A stretch of DNA of 64,000 bases from Arthrobacter psychrochitiniphilus (GCF_003185915.1 NZ_QHLZ01000002.1:186001-250000); one strand, 5' to 3'. Shown: positions 7,479-16,741, numbered from the stretch's first letter. The notes: a model not told the origin generated them from the letters alone. Numbers and translations: made by a program.

Positions 7479-8480
7479 ATGAGCCGCCCGTACACCTTGT
7501 TCACCGGCCAGTGGGCCGATCTCCCGCTCGAGAAAGTGGCCAAACTGGCGTCCGAATGGGGCTACGACGGCTTGGAGATTGCCTGCTCGGGCGATCATTT
7601 GGACCCGTGGCGCTGGGACGAACCGGGCTATGTTGCCGGTAAGCTCGCCATGCTCAAGGGCTACGGCCTGAAGGTCTGGGCCATCTCCAATCACCTCAAG
7701 GGCCAGGCCGTGTGTGATGACCCCATTGACTTCCGCCACCAAGCGATAGTTGGCACCAAGGTATGGGGCGACGGCGATCCCGAGGGAGTCCGTCAGCGAG
7801 CCGCCGAGGAAATGAAGCTCACCGCGCGTCTGGCGCAGGCCTTGGGCGTTTCGACGGTGGTCGGTTTCACCGGCTCCTCCATCTGGCAGTACGTGGCCAT
7901 GTTCCCGCCCGTTCCAGAATCCGTGATCGAGGCAGGTTACCAAGATTTTGCTGACCGCTGGAACCCCATTTTGGATGTCTTCGATCAGTGCGGCGTGCGG
8001 TTCGCCCACGAGGTACATCCCTCCGAAATCGCCTATGACTACTGGACCACGGTGCGCGCTCTGGAAGCCATTGGTCACCGTCCCGCGTTTGGACTGAACT
8101 GGGACCCCTCCCACTTCATGTGGCAGGGCATTGACCCGGTTTCCTTCATCTGGGACTTCAAGGACCGGATCTATCATGTTGATTGTAAGGATACGAAGCT
8201 GCGCCCCACGGGCCGAAACACGGTCATGGGCTCGCATTTGCCGTGGGGAGATCCGCGCCGCGGCTGGGACTTCGTTTCGGCTGGCCGGGGAGATGTGCCT
8301 TGGGAATCCTCCTTCCGCGCGCTGAGCGCCATCGGATACCACGGCCCCATCTCTATCGAGTGGGAAGACGCCGGAATGGACCGTCTGCAAGGCGCACCGG
8401 AGGCCCTCGCGGCACTGAAGAAGTTCGATTTTTCACCGTCCACGCAGCCTTTTGATGCTGCGTTCAGCAACCAGGGCTAG
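7479..8480 (+). CDS. Sugar phosphate isomerase/epimerase-like TIM-barrel protein (second of two)
   Basis: This 333-residue protein is longer than the 249-residue paralogue at 4396. ATG at 7479 has AAAGGA about 8 bases upstream, and 4 bases separate it from the preceding stop. Landmarks are LFTGQWADLPLEKVAKLASEWGYDGLEI at the N terminus, in two contiguous parts, FAHEVHPSEIAYDY with likely metal-binding Glu and His, GLNWDPSHFMW, IYHVDCKD and ISIEWEDAGMD at the C terminus. It is the last gene of the operon and is followed by a strong terminator. A role in hydration, elimination or isomerisation of a keto-sugar fits the fold and neighbours. Confidence 0.88.
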   Translation: MSRPYTLFTGQWADLPLEKVAKLASEWGYDGLEIACSGDHLDPWRWDEPGYVAGKLAMLKGYGLKVWAISNHLKGQAVCDDPIDFRHQAIVGTKVWGDGDPEGVRQRAAEEMKLTARLAQALGVSTVVGFTGSSIWQYVAMFPPVPESVIEAGYQDFADRWNPILDVFDQCGVRFAHEVHPSEIAYDYWTTVRALEAIGHRPAFGLNWDPSHFMWQGIDPVSFIWDFKDRIYHVDCKDTKLRPTGRNTVMGSHLPWGDPRRGWDFVSAGRGDVPWESSFRALSAIGYHGPISIEWEDAGMDRLQGAPEALAALKKFDFSPSTQPFDAAFSNQG

Positions 8481-8516
8481 CCCTGCCGATGGCGTTTTGG
8501 GATTCCTGACGAGTTC

Positions 8517-8581
8517 TGACACCGATCCTGCTTTCTGATCCCGAAATTTAGGGATCAGGAAGCGGGATCGGTGTCATTTTT
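8517..8581 (+). terminator. Intrinsic terminator of the sugar operon
   Basis: TGACACCGATCC at 8517-8528 pairs with GGATCGGTGTCA at 8565-8576, the inner CTGATCCC pairs with GGGATCAG, and TTTTT follows at 8577-8581. It starts 36 bases after the last gene of the operon. Confidence 0.9.
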
Positions 8582-8616
8582 CGTGGAGCAGGCTCACGGA
8601 TAGAGTGGATTCCATC

Positions 8617-8997
8617 ATGAGCATTCCAAAGTCAGCACCCGCCTCAGTGCGCATTGACGCCTGGTTGTGGTCCATCCGCGCCTACAAGACGCGGTCCATG
8701 GCCACTGCAGCCTGCCGCGCCGGCCATGTGAAACTCAATGACGTGAACGCCAAGGCAGCCCACACGGTGGTCCCCGGCGACACAGTCCGAGTCCGCCAGC
8801 CCGGCTATGACCGCATCTTGGAAGTTCGCCTGTTGATCAACAAACGCGTTGGCCCCGAAGCGGCCTCGCATTGCTTCACAGACCACACTCCCCCGCGCCC
8901 GGTCCTGCCAGCGCTGGGCTTGCCCCAGCGCGATCGGGGCACGGGCCGGCCCACTAAGAAGGACCGCCGCGATATGGACAAACTTCGCGGAGAATGA
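8617..8997 (+). CDS. S4-domain RNA-binding protein (Hsp15/RqcH-partner type)
   Basis: This small 126-residue protein has an S4 domain near its N terminus: VRIDAWLWSIRAYKTRSMA, then ACRAGHVKLND and a VVPGDTVRV turn. It ends in a basic tail, GRPTKKDRRDMDKLRGE. Such proteins bind structured RNA, in several cases peptidyl-tRNA on split 50S subunits. ATG at 8617 is chosen because TAGAGT at 8601-8606 sits where a -10 box would give a leaderless transcript; GTG at 8605 is an alternative giving four more residues. It is monocistronic and ends before a perfect hairpin. Confidence 0.88.
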   Translation: MSIPKSAPASVRIDAWLWSIRAYKTRSMATAACRAGHVKLNDVNAKAAHTVVPGDTVRVRQPGYDRILEVRLLINKRVGPEAASHCFTDHTPPRPVLPALGLPQRDRGTGRPTKKDRRDMDKLRGE

Positions 8998-9033
8998 CTC
9001 CAAAGCGGGCGCTGAGTGAACCTACCGAACGCA

Positions 9034-9073
9034 AGGGCCGCCGTCGTACTTGAAAAAGTACGACGGCGGCCCT
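9034..9073 (+). terminator. Perfect 18-bp hairpin containing the GCCGCCGTCGTAC motif
   Basis: Arms 9034-9051 (AGGGCCGCCGTCGTACTT) and 9056-9073 pair perfectly around GAAA. It starts 37 bases after the S4 gene. There is only a short pyrimidine run after it. The core GCCGCCGTCGTAC recurs in several intergenic places in this window, so it may be a mobile or repeated palindrome that also terminates transcription. Confidence 0.65.
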
Positions 9074-9201
9074 CCTTCAGTTGCCCTGCCCGGTTATGCG
9101 CGGGGCGGTATCCAAGCCAAATAAGGCACCCCCTTCACACCTGTCAACCACTTCTCCCCATAGAACGTGGATGACGAGGGCGTCCCTGTTCCTCCTGGAC
9201 G

Positions 9202-10567
9202 GTTGAAGGGGAGGCTGGCGTCGTCTGGCACACCCAGGGTTCTGGCAAGTCCATGGAAAGGGGGCTCTATATCAACCGCGTGATCCTTCACCCCCGGATG
9301 AAGAACCCCACGGTGGTTGCCGACACCGGCCACAGCCACTACGACGGCTCGGACGGGCACGCCCGGCACCTGCGCGATGCGCTTCCCCATGCCACGCTGA
9401 TTGCCTCCACGGGTACGCCCATCTCCTTCGAGGACCGCAACACCCGCGACGTTTTTGGTGAATACATCGACATTTACGATCTCACCCGGGCAGTGGAGAA
9501 CGTCGCCACCGTGGGCCTGGACATCACCGAACACTCCCACATCGAGGCCACCGTGGCCGTGGTCAACGCAGTTTTTGGCGCCCCCAGGACGCATTTGCTG
9601 CACTGGCCGCCGACCTGGCGGAACGCTGGGAAGGCCGCCGATCCGTGATGAAGCAGGTCCCCGCGGTACCGGAAAAGCGATGATCGTGGGCGGCACCCGT
9701 GAGATTTGCGCGAGGCTCTACACGCCCATTGTTGAGCTGCGCCGGTATCCGAGCACGTTCGCCGCGATTCGCTCAACGTCATCGTCAAGGCCAGGCTCAA
9801 GGACGAGGATGACGAACTGGAGTTGGTGATTGTCAAGGACATGATGCTCACAGGCTTCGATGCGCCGCCCGCGGAGAACTAAGCCAAGGCGCTGGGCGAA
9901 TACACGCAGTCCGATTAGGCCAACAAGCCTGTGGGAAAGATCATCGACGAAGCCCTCGCGTTGACTCTGACAGTGATGGGGAACGTGCCGTCGGAAGATG
10001 AAACCTTGGCGTCAAAGTACCGGCGCTATAGTGGGCAGCTCTCGCGGGCCTGGGCAGCGTGTTCCGGCGCGGTGAATCTGGCGGAGCTCAAACCTGAAGT
10101 CCAGATGTATGAGGAGATCCGTGTCTGGATGGCAAAGTTTGACGCCGCCGACCGTCAGGCATCCGGCGAACCTATCCCGGAGGAGATCCAGCGGCTTCTG
10201 GGTGAGCTGATTGCCCGTGCCACCCAATCTGACGCCCGAATTCATCGCCAAGACCAAGGCGGCACGAAACCTGCAGCTGGCCATGGAGGCCCTGCGCAAG
10301 CTCGTAGCCGAGGAATCGGTAGCCACCTCACGCAGCAACATTTTACCTCCACCGAAGTGATTGCGGAGCTGGTGGAGTTGGCCAAGGAAGTTGCTGCTGA
10401 AGCCATCCACGGACAGCACTTCACGCCCGCACTGAACTCTGATGAGCTGGCGTTTTGCGACGCCGTCGCCTCTAACGAATTCGCCGGACAGCCAGCCTGC
10501 GGCGATCAAGCTGGTCATGGAACAGATGGAGTCCATGGCGCCTCGGTTTGCGGAGGCGCGTGGATGA
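9202..10567 (+). pseudogene. Decayed type I restriction enzyme R subunit (hsdR remnant)
   Basis: Pieces of one HsdR-like ATPase appear in order across three frames. VVWHTQGSGKSM (Walker A) is at about 9219-9254. DGSDGHARHLRDALPHATL and FEDRNTRDVFGEYIDIYD of the helicase core end near 9480, GKAMIVGGTREICARLY is near 9670-9720, and ELVIVKDMMLTGFDAPP is near 9820-9870. Two in-frame stops interrupt KALGEYTQSD and ANKPVGKIIDEALALT. The C-terminal EALRKLVAEESVATSR, LNSDELAFCDAV and a final IKLVMEQMESMAPRFAEARG ending at TGA 10565-10567 complete the tail. The region between Walker A and the helicase motifs is internally deleted. A normal HsdR is about 1000 residues; this remnant could encode about 450. 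No hsdM or hsdS is nearby. It is non-functional. Confidence 0.85.
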
Positions 10568-11082
10568 CCGGGCTCGTCCACGCACCGGTGAGCATTGCTG
10601 AGCTGTGATCCTCCGGGTTAACGGCTTCACGCGCGGTTAGTGAATGAATACTGTCATTGCCATGATCGCCACACCCAGCAGCGCTGTGCAGACGCTGGGA
10701 GGCAAGTGCCGCCGTCGTACTTGCGGAAAAACCGGGCCCAGACGGCTTAGAACCTGTCGGCAAGCTGGCCGATCAGCCCGAGCCAGCCCCGATAATCCGT
10801 ATATTCCCCATGGGAGGGACCAGTGATGGCCTCCAGAGCGCGGGTGGCCCGCAGCTCACCGCCAGAGATCACTTGATGATGCGCTGCACCTTGCCTGTTC
10901 GCCTCGTTTTCTTGGCCATGGGTAACCTTCACCCTTGAGATCACCCCTTATGCCCTTAGCGCGCGACACGTCATAGACGTTGATGAGGAGGAACATCCAA
11001 CGTCCGGAATCCAACCACAGCGGCGCTGGCAGGACTTTGGGGCACCTCTGTGATTCTGCTCACCGGTAGTGATTATCTAGGC
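10568..11082. other. Degenerate intergenic region after the hsdR remnant
   Basis: No gene is convincing here. GTGCCGCCGTCGTACTTGCG at about 10706-10725 is another copy of the recurring GCCGCCGTCGTAC motif, here without a partner arm. On the minus strand 10747-10944 could encode 65 residues ending GWLGLIGQLADRF, possibly the tail of a decayed gene, but I cannot assign it. Confidence 0.4.
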
Positions 11083-11117
11083 TATAATTTCGTGGTCGGA
11101 CCATAGTGGTCTGACCA
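11083..11117 (+). promoter_or_regulatory. Lactate permease promoter with two FadR/LldR-type operators
   Basis: TATAAT at 11083-11088 is a perfect -10 box. Two adjacent palindromes follow: TGGTCGGACCA at 11093-11103 and TGGTCTGACCA at 11107-11117. Both fit TNGTNNNACNA, the known site of FadR-subfamily GntR regulators including LldR. They overlap or follow the expected transcription start, so binding should repress. No clear -35 box was seen. Confidence 0.75.
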
Positions 11118-11179
11118 CGGTTGCCTCACAAAGGGACCACTAAGAACCTTCCCCGCCCCACTCCAAGCGAAGGACCCCC

Positions 11180-12898
11180 GTGGATACATTCACACCTACA
11201 ACAGATCCGCTGGTCGGTAGCATCGCGCTTTCGGCCATCGTCGCCCTCCTGCCCCTAGTGACATTCTTCATCATGCTGGCAGTAGTCAAGGCCAAGGCCC
11301 ACGTCTCCGGCCTAACCTCCTTGGCGGTAGCGATCCTTGTGGCCATCTTCGTCTTTAAAATGCCCGTGGGCATGACGTTGATGTCCGGCGTGATGGGTGC
11401 CGTATTCGGCGCGTTCCCCGTTGTCTGGATCGTCATCATGGCTATCTGGCTGTACCAAATCACCGTGGTTTCAGGACGCTTCGAGGATCTGCGCCGTGTC
11501 TTTGACGTGATCGGCGGCGGGGATGTGCGTATCCAATCGATTCTCATCGCCTTCTGTTTCGGTGGCCTGCTTGAGGCACTGGCCGGATTCGGAGCCCCCG
11601 TGGCCATCACAGCCACGATGCTGCTGGCCTTGGGGATGTCTCCGCTGCGCGCTGCGGCCGCAGTCCTGGTTGCCAACACCGCCCCGGTGGCCTTCGGCGC
11701 GGTAGCCATCCCAATCACCACCGCAGCCTCGCTGACGGGATTGGACGCCAACCACATCGGCGCCATCGTGGGACACCAGGCACCGATCCTTGCCCTCTTT
11801 GTTCCGACGCTGCTGTTGTTCATCATTGATGGCAAACGCGGTGTCAAGGAAGTCTGGCCGGCAGCGTTGGTCATCGGCGCCACGTTCGCTGTGACTCAGT
11901 TCTTGTGCGCTACCTATTTCTCCTACGAATTGACGGATATTGTTGCCTCGCTGGCTGGCCTTGGCGCAGCCGTCATTTTCCTGCGTTTCTGGTCCTCCGC
12001 TGGCCGCGAAGCAGCACGTGAACGCATCATGGTGGGCGGAACTAACGGGGCTACCGGGGGAAGCGCCGGCATTACCACAACGTACGACGAGTCCAACCGC
12101 AAGCTACTGCCGGGCCCAACGTTCCTGGCCTTGTTCCCCTACTTGCTTGTGATCATCATCTTCGGCATCGCCAAGCTTTGGACAATTGGAGTCAGTGTTC
12201 CTGCCGTCCTTGGATCCACCGACGTCAAGGTTCAATGGCCACTACTGTATGGCCACATCCTGGATGCCGGAGGGAACCCCGTTACCTCAACCGTCTATAA
12301 CTTCCAGTGGCTCTCGAACCCCGGCACCCTACTGCTGTTCACAGGTCTTATTGTTGCCGTGGTCTATTCAATCTTTGACGGTGGCGGCAAGTACAAGATC
12401 AAGGTTTCCCGGGCTATCGCCGAAATCTGGCACACCATCTACAGAATGCGCTGGGCAGCCACCACCATCTTGTCCGTGCTCGCATTGGCCTACGTCATGA
12501 ACCTCTCCGGCCAGACCATCACCATCGGGACCTGGCTAGCCGGAACAGGAGCATTCTTTGCCTTCCTGTCACCCATTCTTGGCTGGATCGGCACCGCGGT
12601 CACCGGATCGGACACCTCGGCCAACGCCTTGTTCGCGAACCTGCAACAAACTGCCGGCATCAACGCTGGGATTGATCCGAACCTCTTGGTTGCCGCCAAC
12701 ACCTCCGGTGGCGTGGTGGGCAAGCTAATCTCCCCACAGAACCTTGCCATTGCCGCAACAGCGGTGGGTATGGAAGGCAAGGAGTCGGTCATCCTGAAGA
12801 AGGTTGCCGGGTGGTCGGTGGGCATGCTCCTGATCCTGTGCGTCCTGGTCTATCTGCAGTCGACACCGGTTCTGAGCTGGATGCTGCCCACACCGTAG
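11180..12898 (+). CDS. lldP: L-lactate permease (LctP/LldP family)
   Basis: This 572-residue integral membrane protein imports lactate with protons. About 12-14 hydrophobic segments are visible. Family-typical stretches are FGGLLEALAGFGAPVAITA near residues 131-149, ANTAPVAFGAVAIPI, and TGSDTSANALFANLQ near 475. GTG at 11180 is preceded by GAAGGA about 7 bases upstream. The tandem LldR-type operators upstream support lactate as substrate. No lactate dehydrogenase gene is adjacent and no LldR gene neighbours it. Length is normal for the family. Confidence 0.92.
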   Translation: MDTFTPTTDPLVGSIALSAIVALLPLVTFFIMLAVVKAKAHVSGLTSLAVAILVAIFVFKMPVGMTLMSGVMGAVFGAFPVVWIVIMAIWLYQITVVSGRFEDLRRVFDVIGGGDVRIQSILIAFCFGGLLEALAGFGAPVAITATMLLALGMSPLRAAAAVLVANTAPVAFGAVAIPITTAASLTGLDANHIGAIVGHQAPILALFVPTLLLFIIDGKRGVKEVWPAALVIGATFAVTQFLCATYFSYELTDIVASLAGLGAAVIFLRFWSSAGREAARERIMVGGTNGATGGSAGITTTYDESNRKLLPGPTFLALFPYLLVIIIFGIAKLWTIGVSVPAVLGSTDVKVQWPLLYGHILDAGGNPVTSTVYNFQWLSNPGTLLLFTGLIVAVVYSIFDGGGKYKIKVSRAIAEIWHTIYRMRWAATTILSVLALAYVMNLSGQTITIGTWLAGTGAFFAFLSPILGWIGTAVTGSDTSANALFANLQQTAGINAGIDPNLLVAANTSGGVVGKLISPQNLAIAATAVGMEGKESVILKKVAGWSVGMLLILCVLVYLQSTPVLSWMLPTP

Positions 12899-12928
12899 CC
12901 CCGCCGGGCGCTTGGCGCAATCTCTAAA

Positions 12929-12987
12929 TCGATCCGTGAGAAAAGGTCGCTTTGACAGTGTCAAAGCGACCTTTTCTCACGGATCGA
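12929..12987. terminator. Bidirectional 29-bp perfect palindrome between convergent genes
   Basis: Arms 12929-12957 and 12959-12987 are perfectly complementary, with AAAA and TTTT blocks inside the stem (CCGTGAGAAAAGGTCGC). It separates lldP from the convergent RNase J gene, so it can terminate both. A related element stands at 24736-24794. Confidence 0.75.
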
Positions 12988-13014
12988 TGAAGCGGCGGCA
13001 TTGGCCGCGAAGGC

Positions 13015-14688
13015 TTACGCCTCGACGATGATGACCGTGTAAACGGGCTTGCGGCGCAGTGCGCGGTCAGACCAGCGCAGCAGACCGTTGGCCACAGCCT
13101 TCTCAGCCGCCGGTCCGGTCTTTTCGCCGCGGATCCCGGAGATGGTCTTCTCCACAATTCCGGCGGCCTTTTCAATGTCCTTGTCCGTCAGGTTGAAGCC
13201 CACGGAGAAGAACTCGGGGTCTTCTTCAATCTTGCCGGTGTCCGGGTTAACAATGAGCAGCACCGTGACGGCACCATCTTCGGCCAGACGGATGCGGTCC
13301 TGGAGTGATTCTTCAGTTGCCGCACCGGCAACCATGTTCTCCACGTAGACATAGGCAGCCGGGACGCTGCCGCTGACCTTGACCACGCCGTCCTTGAGGT
13401 CCAGCGCAGTGCCGTCTTCAATGATGAACGTGTTCTTGGGTTCAACACCGGTGCGGACCGCCAGCTCGGCGTTCGCCTTCAAGTGGCGGTACTCGCCGTG
13501 GACCGGCATGACGTTCTTGGGGCGGACCAAGTTATAGCAGTACACGAGCTCGCCAGCACTGGCGTGCCCGGAGACGTGCACCTTGGCGTTGCCCTTGTGG
13601 ATAACGTTGGCGCCCTGCTTGGTGAGGTCATTGATCAGGCGGTAGATCGAGGACTCGTTGCCGGGAACCAGTGAACTGGCCAGCAGGACGGTGTCGCCCT
13701 CGGTCAGGTTGATCTGGTGGTCACCGTTGGCCATGCGGGCCAACGCGGCCATGGGCTCTCCCTGTGAACCGGTGCAGATCAGCACGGCCTTCTTGGGGTC
13801 CATCTTTTCCAATTCCTTGGCGTCAACGAGTACGCCGCGGGGAATCTTCAGGTAGCCCAATTCGCGTGCCGTGGTCATGTTCCGGACCATGGAGCGGCCA
13901 ACAAAGGCAATCTTGCGGTTGTACTTGTGCGCAGAGTCAATGATCTGCTGGATGCGGTGCACGTGGCTCGCGAAGCTGGAAACCACAACGCGGCGCGGAG
14001 CCGTGCGCATCACCTGGTCAATGGCCGGGATGAGGTCTGCTTCAGCGGCCAGGAAGCCGGGTACTTCTGCGTTGGTGGAGTCAGGCAGGAACAGATCCAC
14101 GCCTTCCTCGCCCAGACGGGCAAAGCCAGCTAGGTCAGTGATGCGCTTATCCAAGGGGAACTGGTCCATCTTGAAGTCACCAGTTTCCAGCACCAGACCG
14201 GCAGGGGTGCGGATAGCAACGGCCAGTCCGTCCGGGATGGAGTGGTTGACGGCGAGGAATTCGACGTCGAACGGACCGAATTTGCGGCGGTCACCTTCCT
14301 TAACCTGGACCATCTTGCCCTTGATGCGGTGCTCTTCAAGCTTGGTCTTCAAGAAAGCCAACGTCAGCTTGGCCGAGATGACAGGGATGTCGCCGCGGTG
14401 CTTGAGCAGGTACGGAACCCCGCCAATGTGATCTTCGTGGCCGTGTGTCAGCACCAAGCCAACAACGTCTTGCCAGCGGTTCTTCAAGTAAGAGAAGTCC
14501 GGCAGGATCAAGTCAACGCCGGGGTGGTGATCCTCAGGGAAGAGCACACCGCAATCAACGATCAGCAACTTTCCCGCGAATTCGAAGACGGTCATGTTGC
14601 GGCCAATCTCCCCCAATCCGCCAAGGGCTACGATGCGCATTGCACCATCAGCGAGGGCGGGCGGGGTCTGGCGTGCAGTTCTTCTCAT
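13015..14688 (-). CDS. rnj: Ribonuclease J
   Basis: This 557-residue metallo-beta-lactamase/beta-CASP nuclease processes and degrades RNA, with both endonuclease and 5'-exonuclease activity in the family. The zinc motif LTHGHEDHIGG lies near residue 80, with VDCGVLFPED before it. Later motifs are DSTNAEVPG, the beta-CASP SSFASHVHRIQQI, TGSQGEPMAALARM and the C-terminal PVHGEYRHL. ATG at 14688 gives MRRTARQ; a TTG three codons upstream is less likely. In actinobacteria this gene often follows dapA; here it stands alone. Confidence 0.95.
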   Translation of the reverse strand: MRRTARQTPPALADGAMRIVALGGLGEIGRNMTVFEFAGKLLIVDCGVLFPEDHHPGVDLILPDFSYLKNRWQDVVGLVLTHGHEDHIGGVPYLLKHRGDIPVISAKLTLAFLKTKLEEHRIKGKMVQVKEGDRRKFGPFDVEFLAVNHSIPDGLAVAIRTPAGLVLETGDFKMDQFPLDKRITDLAGFARLGEEGVDLFLPDSTNAEVPGFLAAEADLIPAIDQVMRTAPRRVVVSSFASHVHRIQQIIDSAHKYNRKIAFVGRSMVRNMTTARELGYLKIPRGVLVDAKELEKMDPKKAVLICTGSQGEPMAALARMANGDHQINLTEGDTVLLASSLVPGNESSIYRLINDLTKQGANVIHKGNAKVHVSGHASAGELVYCYNLVRPKNVMPVHGEYRHLKANAELAVRTGVEPKNTFIIEDGTALDLKDGVVKVSGSVPAAYVYVENMVAGAATEESLQDRIRLAEDGAVTVLLIVNPDTGKIEEDPEFFSVGFNLTDKDIEKAAGIVEKTISGIRGEKTGPAAEKAVANGLLRWSDRALRRKPVYTVIIVEA

Positions 14689-14844
14689 GGGTTCCAAACT
14701 TTATTCTGTAGTGGGCGTCTGGCGGCGATGCTGCGCTGCCTTCTCGTGCGACTCGTTCGGCCAAAAGCTGTTCCGGTGTCGCTAAAATTTAGGGGGATTG
14801 CTCCACAGCCGATTTTACCACCGTGACACATGGGATGGCACCAC

Positions 14845-14880
14845 GTGCCGCCGTCGCGCTTTAGCGTCCGACGGCGGCAC
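14845..14880. repeat. Palindrome of the GCCGCCGTCG family
   Basis: GTGCCGCCGTCG at 14845-14856 pairs with CGACGGCGGCAC at 14869-14880 around a short loop that itself contains CGCT/AGCG. It lies in the 306-base gap between RNase J and the acetyltransferase, upstream of rnj. No gene is supported in the rest of the gap (14689-14994). Confidence 0.6.
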
Positions 14881-14994
14881 CCAGGTTGGGTGCAATCAGC
14901 CCTCTCACGCTGTGGCTGGCACCCTACTGGTCACCGTGACTTTGCGGCGCGCACAGTTTGCTGCGATCCGTACCACCGGCAAAGAGATCATCAC

Positions 14995-15495
14995 CTAATT
15001 GCTCGCGTCTTCGCCGCTTCCGGCAGAGAGGAGGCTTTTGCGCATCTTGATGCTGGTAGTTTCGTAGCCCAGCGATTCGTAGAGTCCGCGGGCCGAAGCG
15101 TTGTAGCCGAACACGTTCAATCCCAGGGTGAGGGCGCCACGTGAGCGAGCATACTCTTCCGCGAGTTGCATGGCTTCCCTGCCATACCCCTTCCCTCGGT
15201 GTGCGGAGTCAACAAGGATGTCCCACACCCACCACGCGGTCGGGTCGTCGGAGTGGTCCCGGCCAACCCAGATATAGCCCACGGCAGATCCACCCTGGTC
15301 CATCAGGGTGAATACGGCGTTGTCGAGGCCCGGGCGGCCCTCAGGGAAGGATTTGTGAAGTGAGGCTTCAGCCTGCTGACGAGCCGCTCCGGGCGCGCTT
15401 CCCGAGGAGATGAGATCGGCCACATACTCGCTGCAGCTTTGTTCCAACCACTGCGGGAAGCTGCCAGGATCCAAAAGTTCAAGACAAATTGCCAT
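14995..15495 (-). CDS. GNAT-family N-acetyltransferase
   Basis: This 166-residue protein transfers an acetyl group from acetyl-CoA to an unknown acceptor. The GNAT core is clear: AVGYIWVGRD, then VWDILVDSAHRGKGYGREAMQL with the acetyl-CoA loop RGKGYG near residue 110, and LGLNVFGYNASARGLYESLGYE near the C terminus in two parts. ATG at 15495 is preferred to TTG at 15513. A TACGCT box 6 bases upstream would fit a leaderless start. No operon partner is evident. Confidence 0.85.
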   Translation of the reverse strand: MAICLELLDPGSFPQWLEQSCSEYVADLISSGSAPGAARQQAEASLHKSFPEGRPGLDNAVFTLMDQGGSAVGYIWVGRDHSDDPTAWWVWDILVDSAHRGKGYGREAMQLAEEYARSRGALTLGLNVFGYNASARGLYESLGYETTSIKMRKSLLSAGSGEDASN

Positions 15496-15692
15496 CGACC
15501 CAGCGTATGCCAATTCCGCCCCACTGCCTTGGTTCCTTAGGGGTCTGCGAGCAATCCGGTGGACGGGTCAATTCCAGCAAGGAAATCCCCAAGGTCCGCG
15601 TAGATGCGCCTGTCCGCCGGCGCAGGGGCACAGAACCAGCCACCGGACATTGACGTACGACGGCGGCACGCACCTCCTGCAGGCTGGGCACC

Positions 15693-16741
15693 TCAAGCCG
15701 TGGCCGGCTCCCAGCCGATCGCCGGGGCGATGTGTTCGGCAATGTTGGCCAGCATTTTTGTGTTGTAGTCGAGACCTAGCTGGTTGGGCACGGTGAGCAT
15801 GACGGTGTCCGCTGCTTGAACAGCTGCATCGGCAGCCAGCTCCTCGGCGAGCACTGCGGGATCGCCAATGTAGCTCTTGCCAAAGCGTGAGAGGAAGCCG
15901 TCGATCATGCCGACCTGATCCCGGCTGTCCGCCTGGGCACGCACCCCGAAGTACGTCCTGTCGACGTCATCCACCACAGGAATGACGGAGCGGCTGATGG
16001 AGACGCGGGGCGTAAAATCATGGCCGGCACGCGCCCACTCGTCACGGAACAACTGAATCTGTTCGGCCTGCAACTGATCAAACGGCACACCGGTGTCCTC
16101 GGTCAGCAGCGTGGAGCTCATCAGGTTCATCCCCTGCGCCGCGGCCCATACGGCTGTGGCACGGGTGCCAGCGCCCCACCAGATCCGCTGGGACAGCCCC
16201 GGCGATTGCGGTTCAATGCGCAACAGCCACTCGCCGCCCATGTGTGAGTACTCCCCAGGCTCGGCCACTCCTGCACCGGAAATTGCCTGCCGAAATAAGG
16301 CGGTGTGGCGGCGGGCCATGTCCGCAACCGTTTCGCCGTCGAGCGGGCGGTAGCCGAAGTCTGCGGCCCCATTGGCAGCGGGTTCGGGTGAGCCGCGGCT
16401 CACCCCTAGCTGCAGCCGACCCCCACTGATCAGGTCCGTGGCGGCTGCCTGTTCGGCCATGTACAGCGGGTTTTCATAACGCATGTCGATGACGCCGGTA
16501 CCAATTTCGATCCGGCTGGTGCGCGCAGCAATGGCAGCCATGAGCGGGAACGGGGCAGCCTGTTGCCGGGCGAAGTGGTGCACCCGGAAGAAGGCCCCAT
16601 CGATGCCCAGTTCCTCGGCGGCCACGGCCAAGTCAATGCCTGCCGCAACGCATCGGCAGCCGTGTTGGTCTGCGAGCCGCGTCCCGTTCCGTAGTGGCCA
16701 AAGGACAAAAACCCAAGGCGTTTCTTGAATGTGCTCTCCAT
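15693..16741 (-). pseudogene. LLM-class flavin-dependent monooxygenase with a single-base frameshift
   Basis: The protein would be a luciferase-like flavin oxidoreductase of about 349 residues. The N terminus (MESTFKKRLGFLSFGHYGTG, start 16741) reads in one frame as far as NTAADALRQAL. The rest, from LAVAAEELGIDGAFFRVHHFARQ onward to WEPATA, is in another frame. The two join without loss if one base is added near 16635, where CAGGCATTGACTTGG should probably encode Q-A-L-D-L. No other damage is seen, with RIEIGTGVIDMRYENP and LQLGVSRGSPE intact. It could be a recent mutation or a sequencing error. Translation from 16631 alone would lack the first beta-strand. Confidence 0.8.

Noticed and set aside
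10747..10944. 65-codon minus-strand frame ending in GWLGLIGQLADRF
   Set aside because: The end looks protein-like, but no start, ribosome site or family could be assigned; it is noted only as a possible remnant.
14798..14998. Plus-strand frame ending LRRAQFAAIRTTGKEIIT
   Set aside because: It spans the palindrome at 14845-14880, has no ribosome site and matches no family I know.
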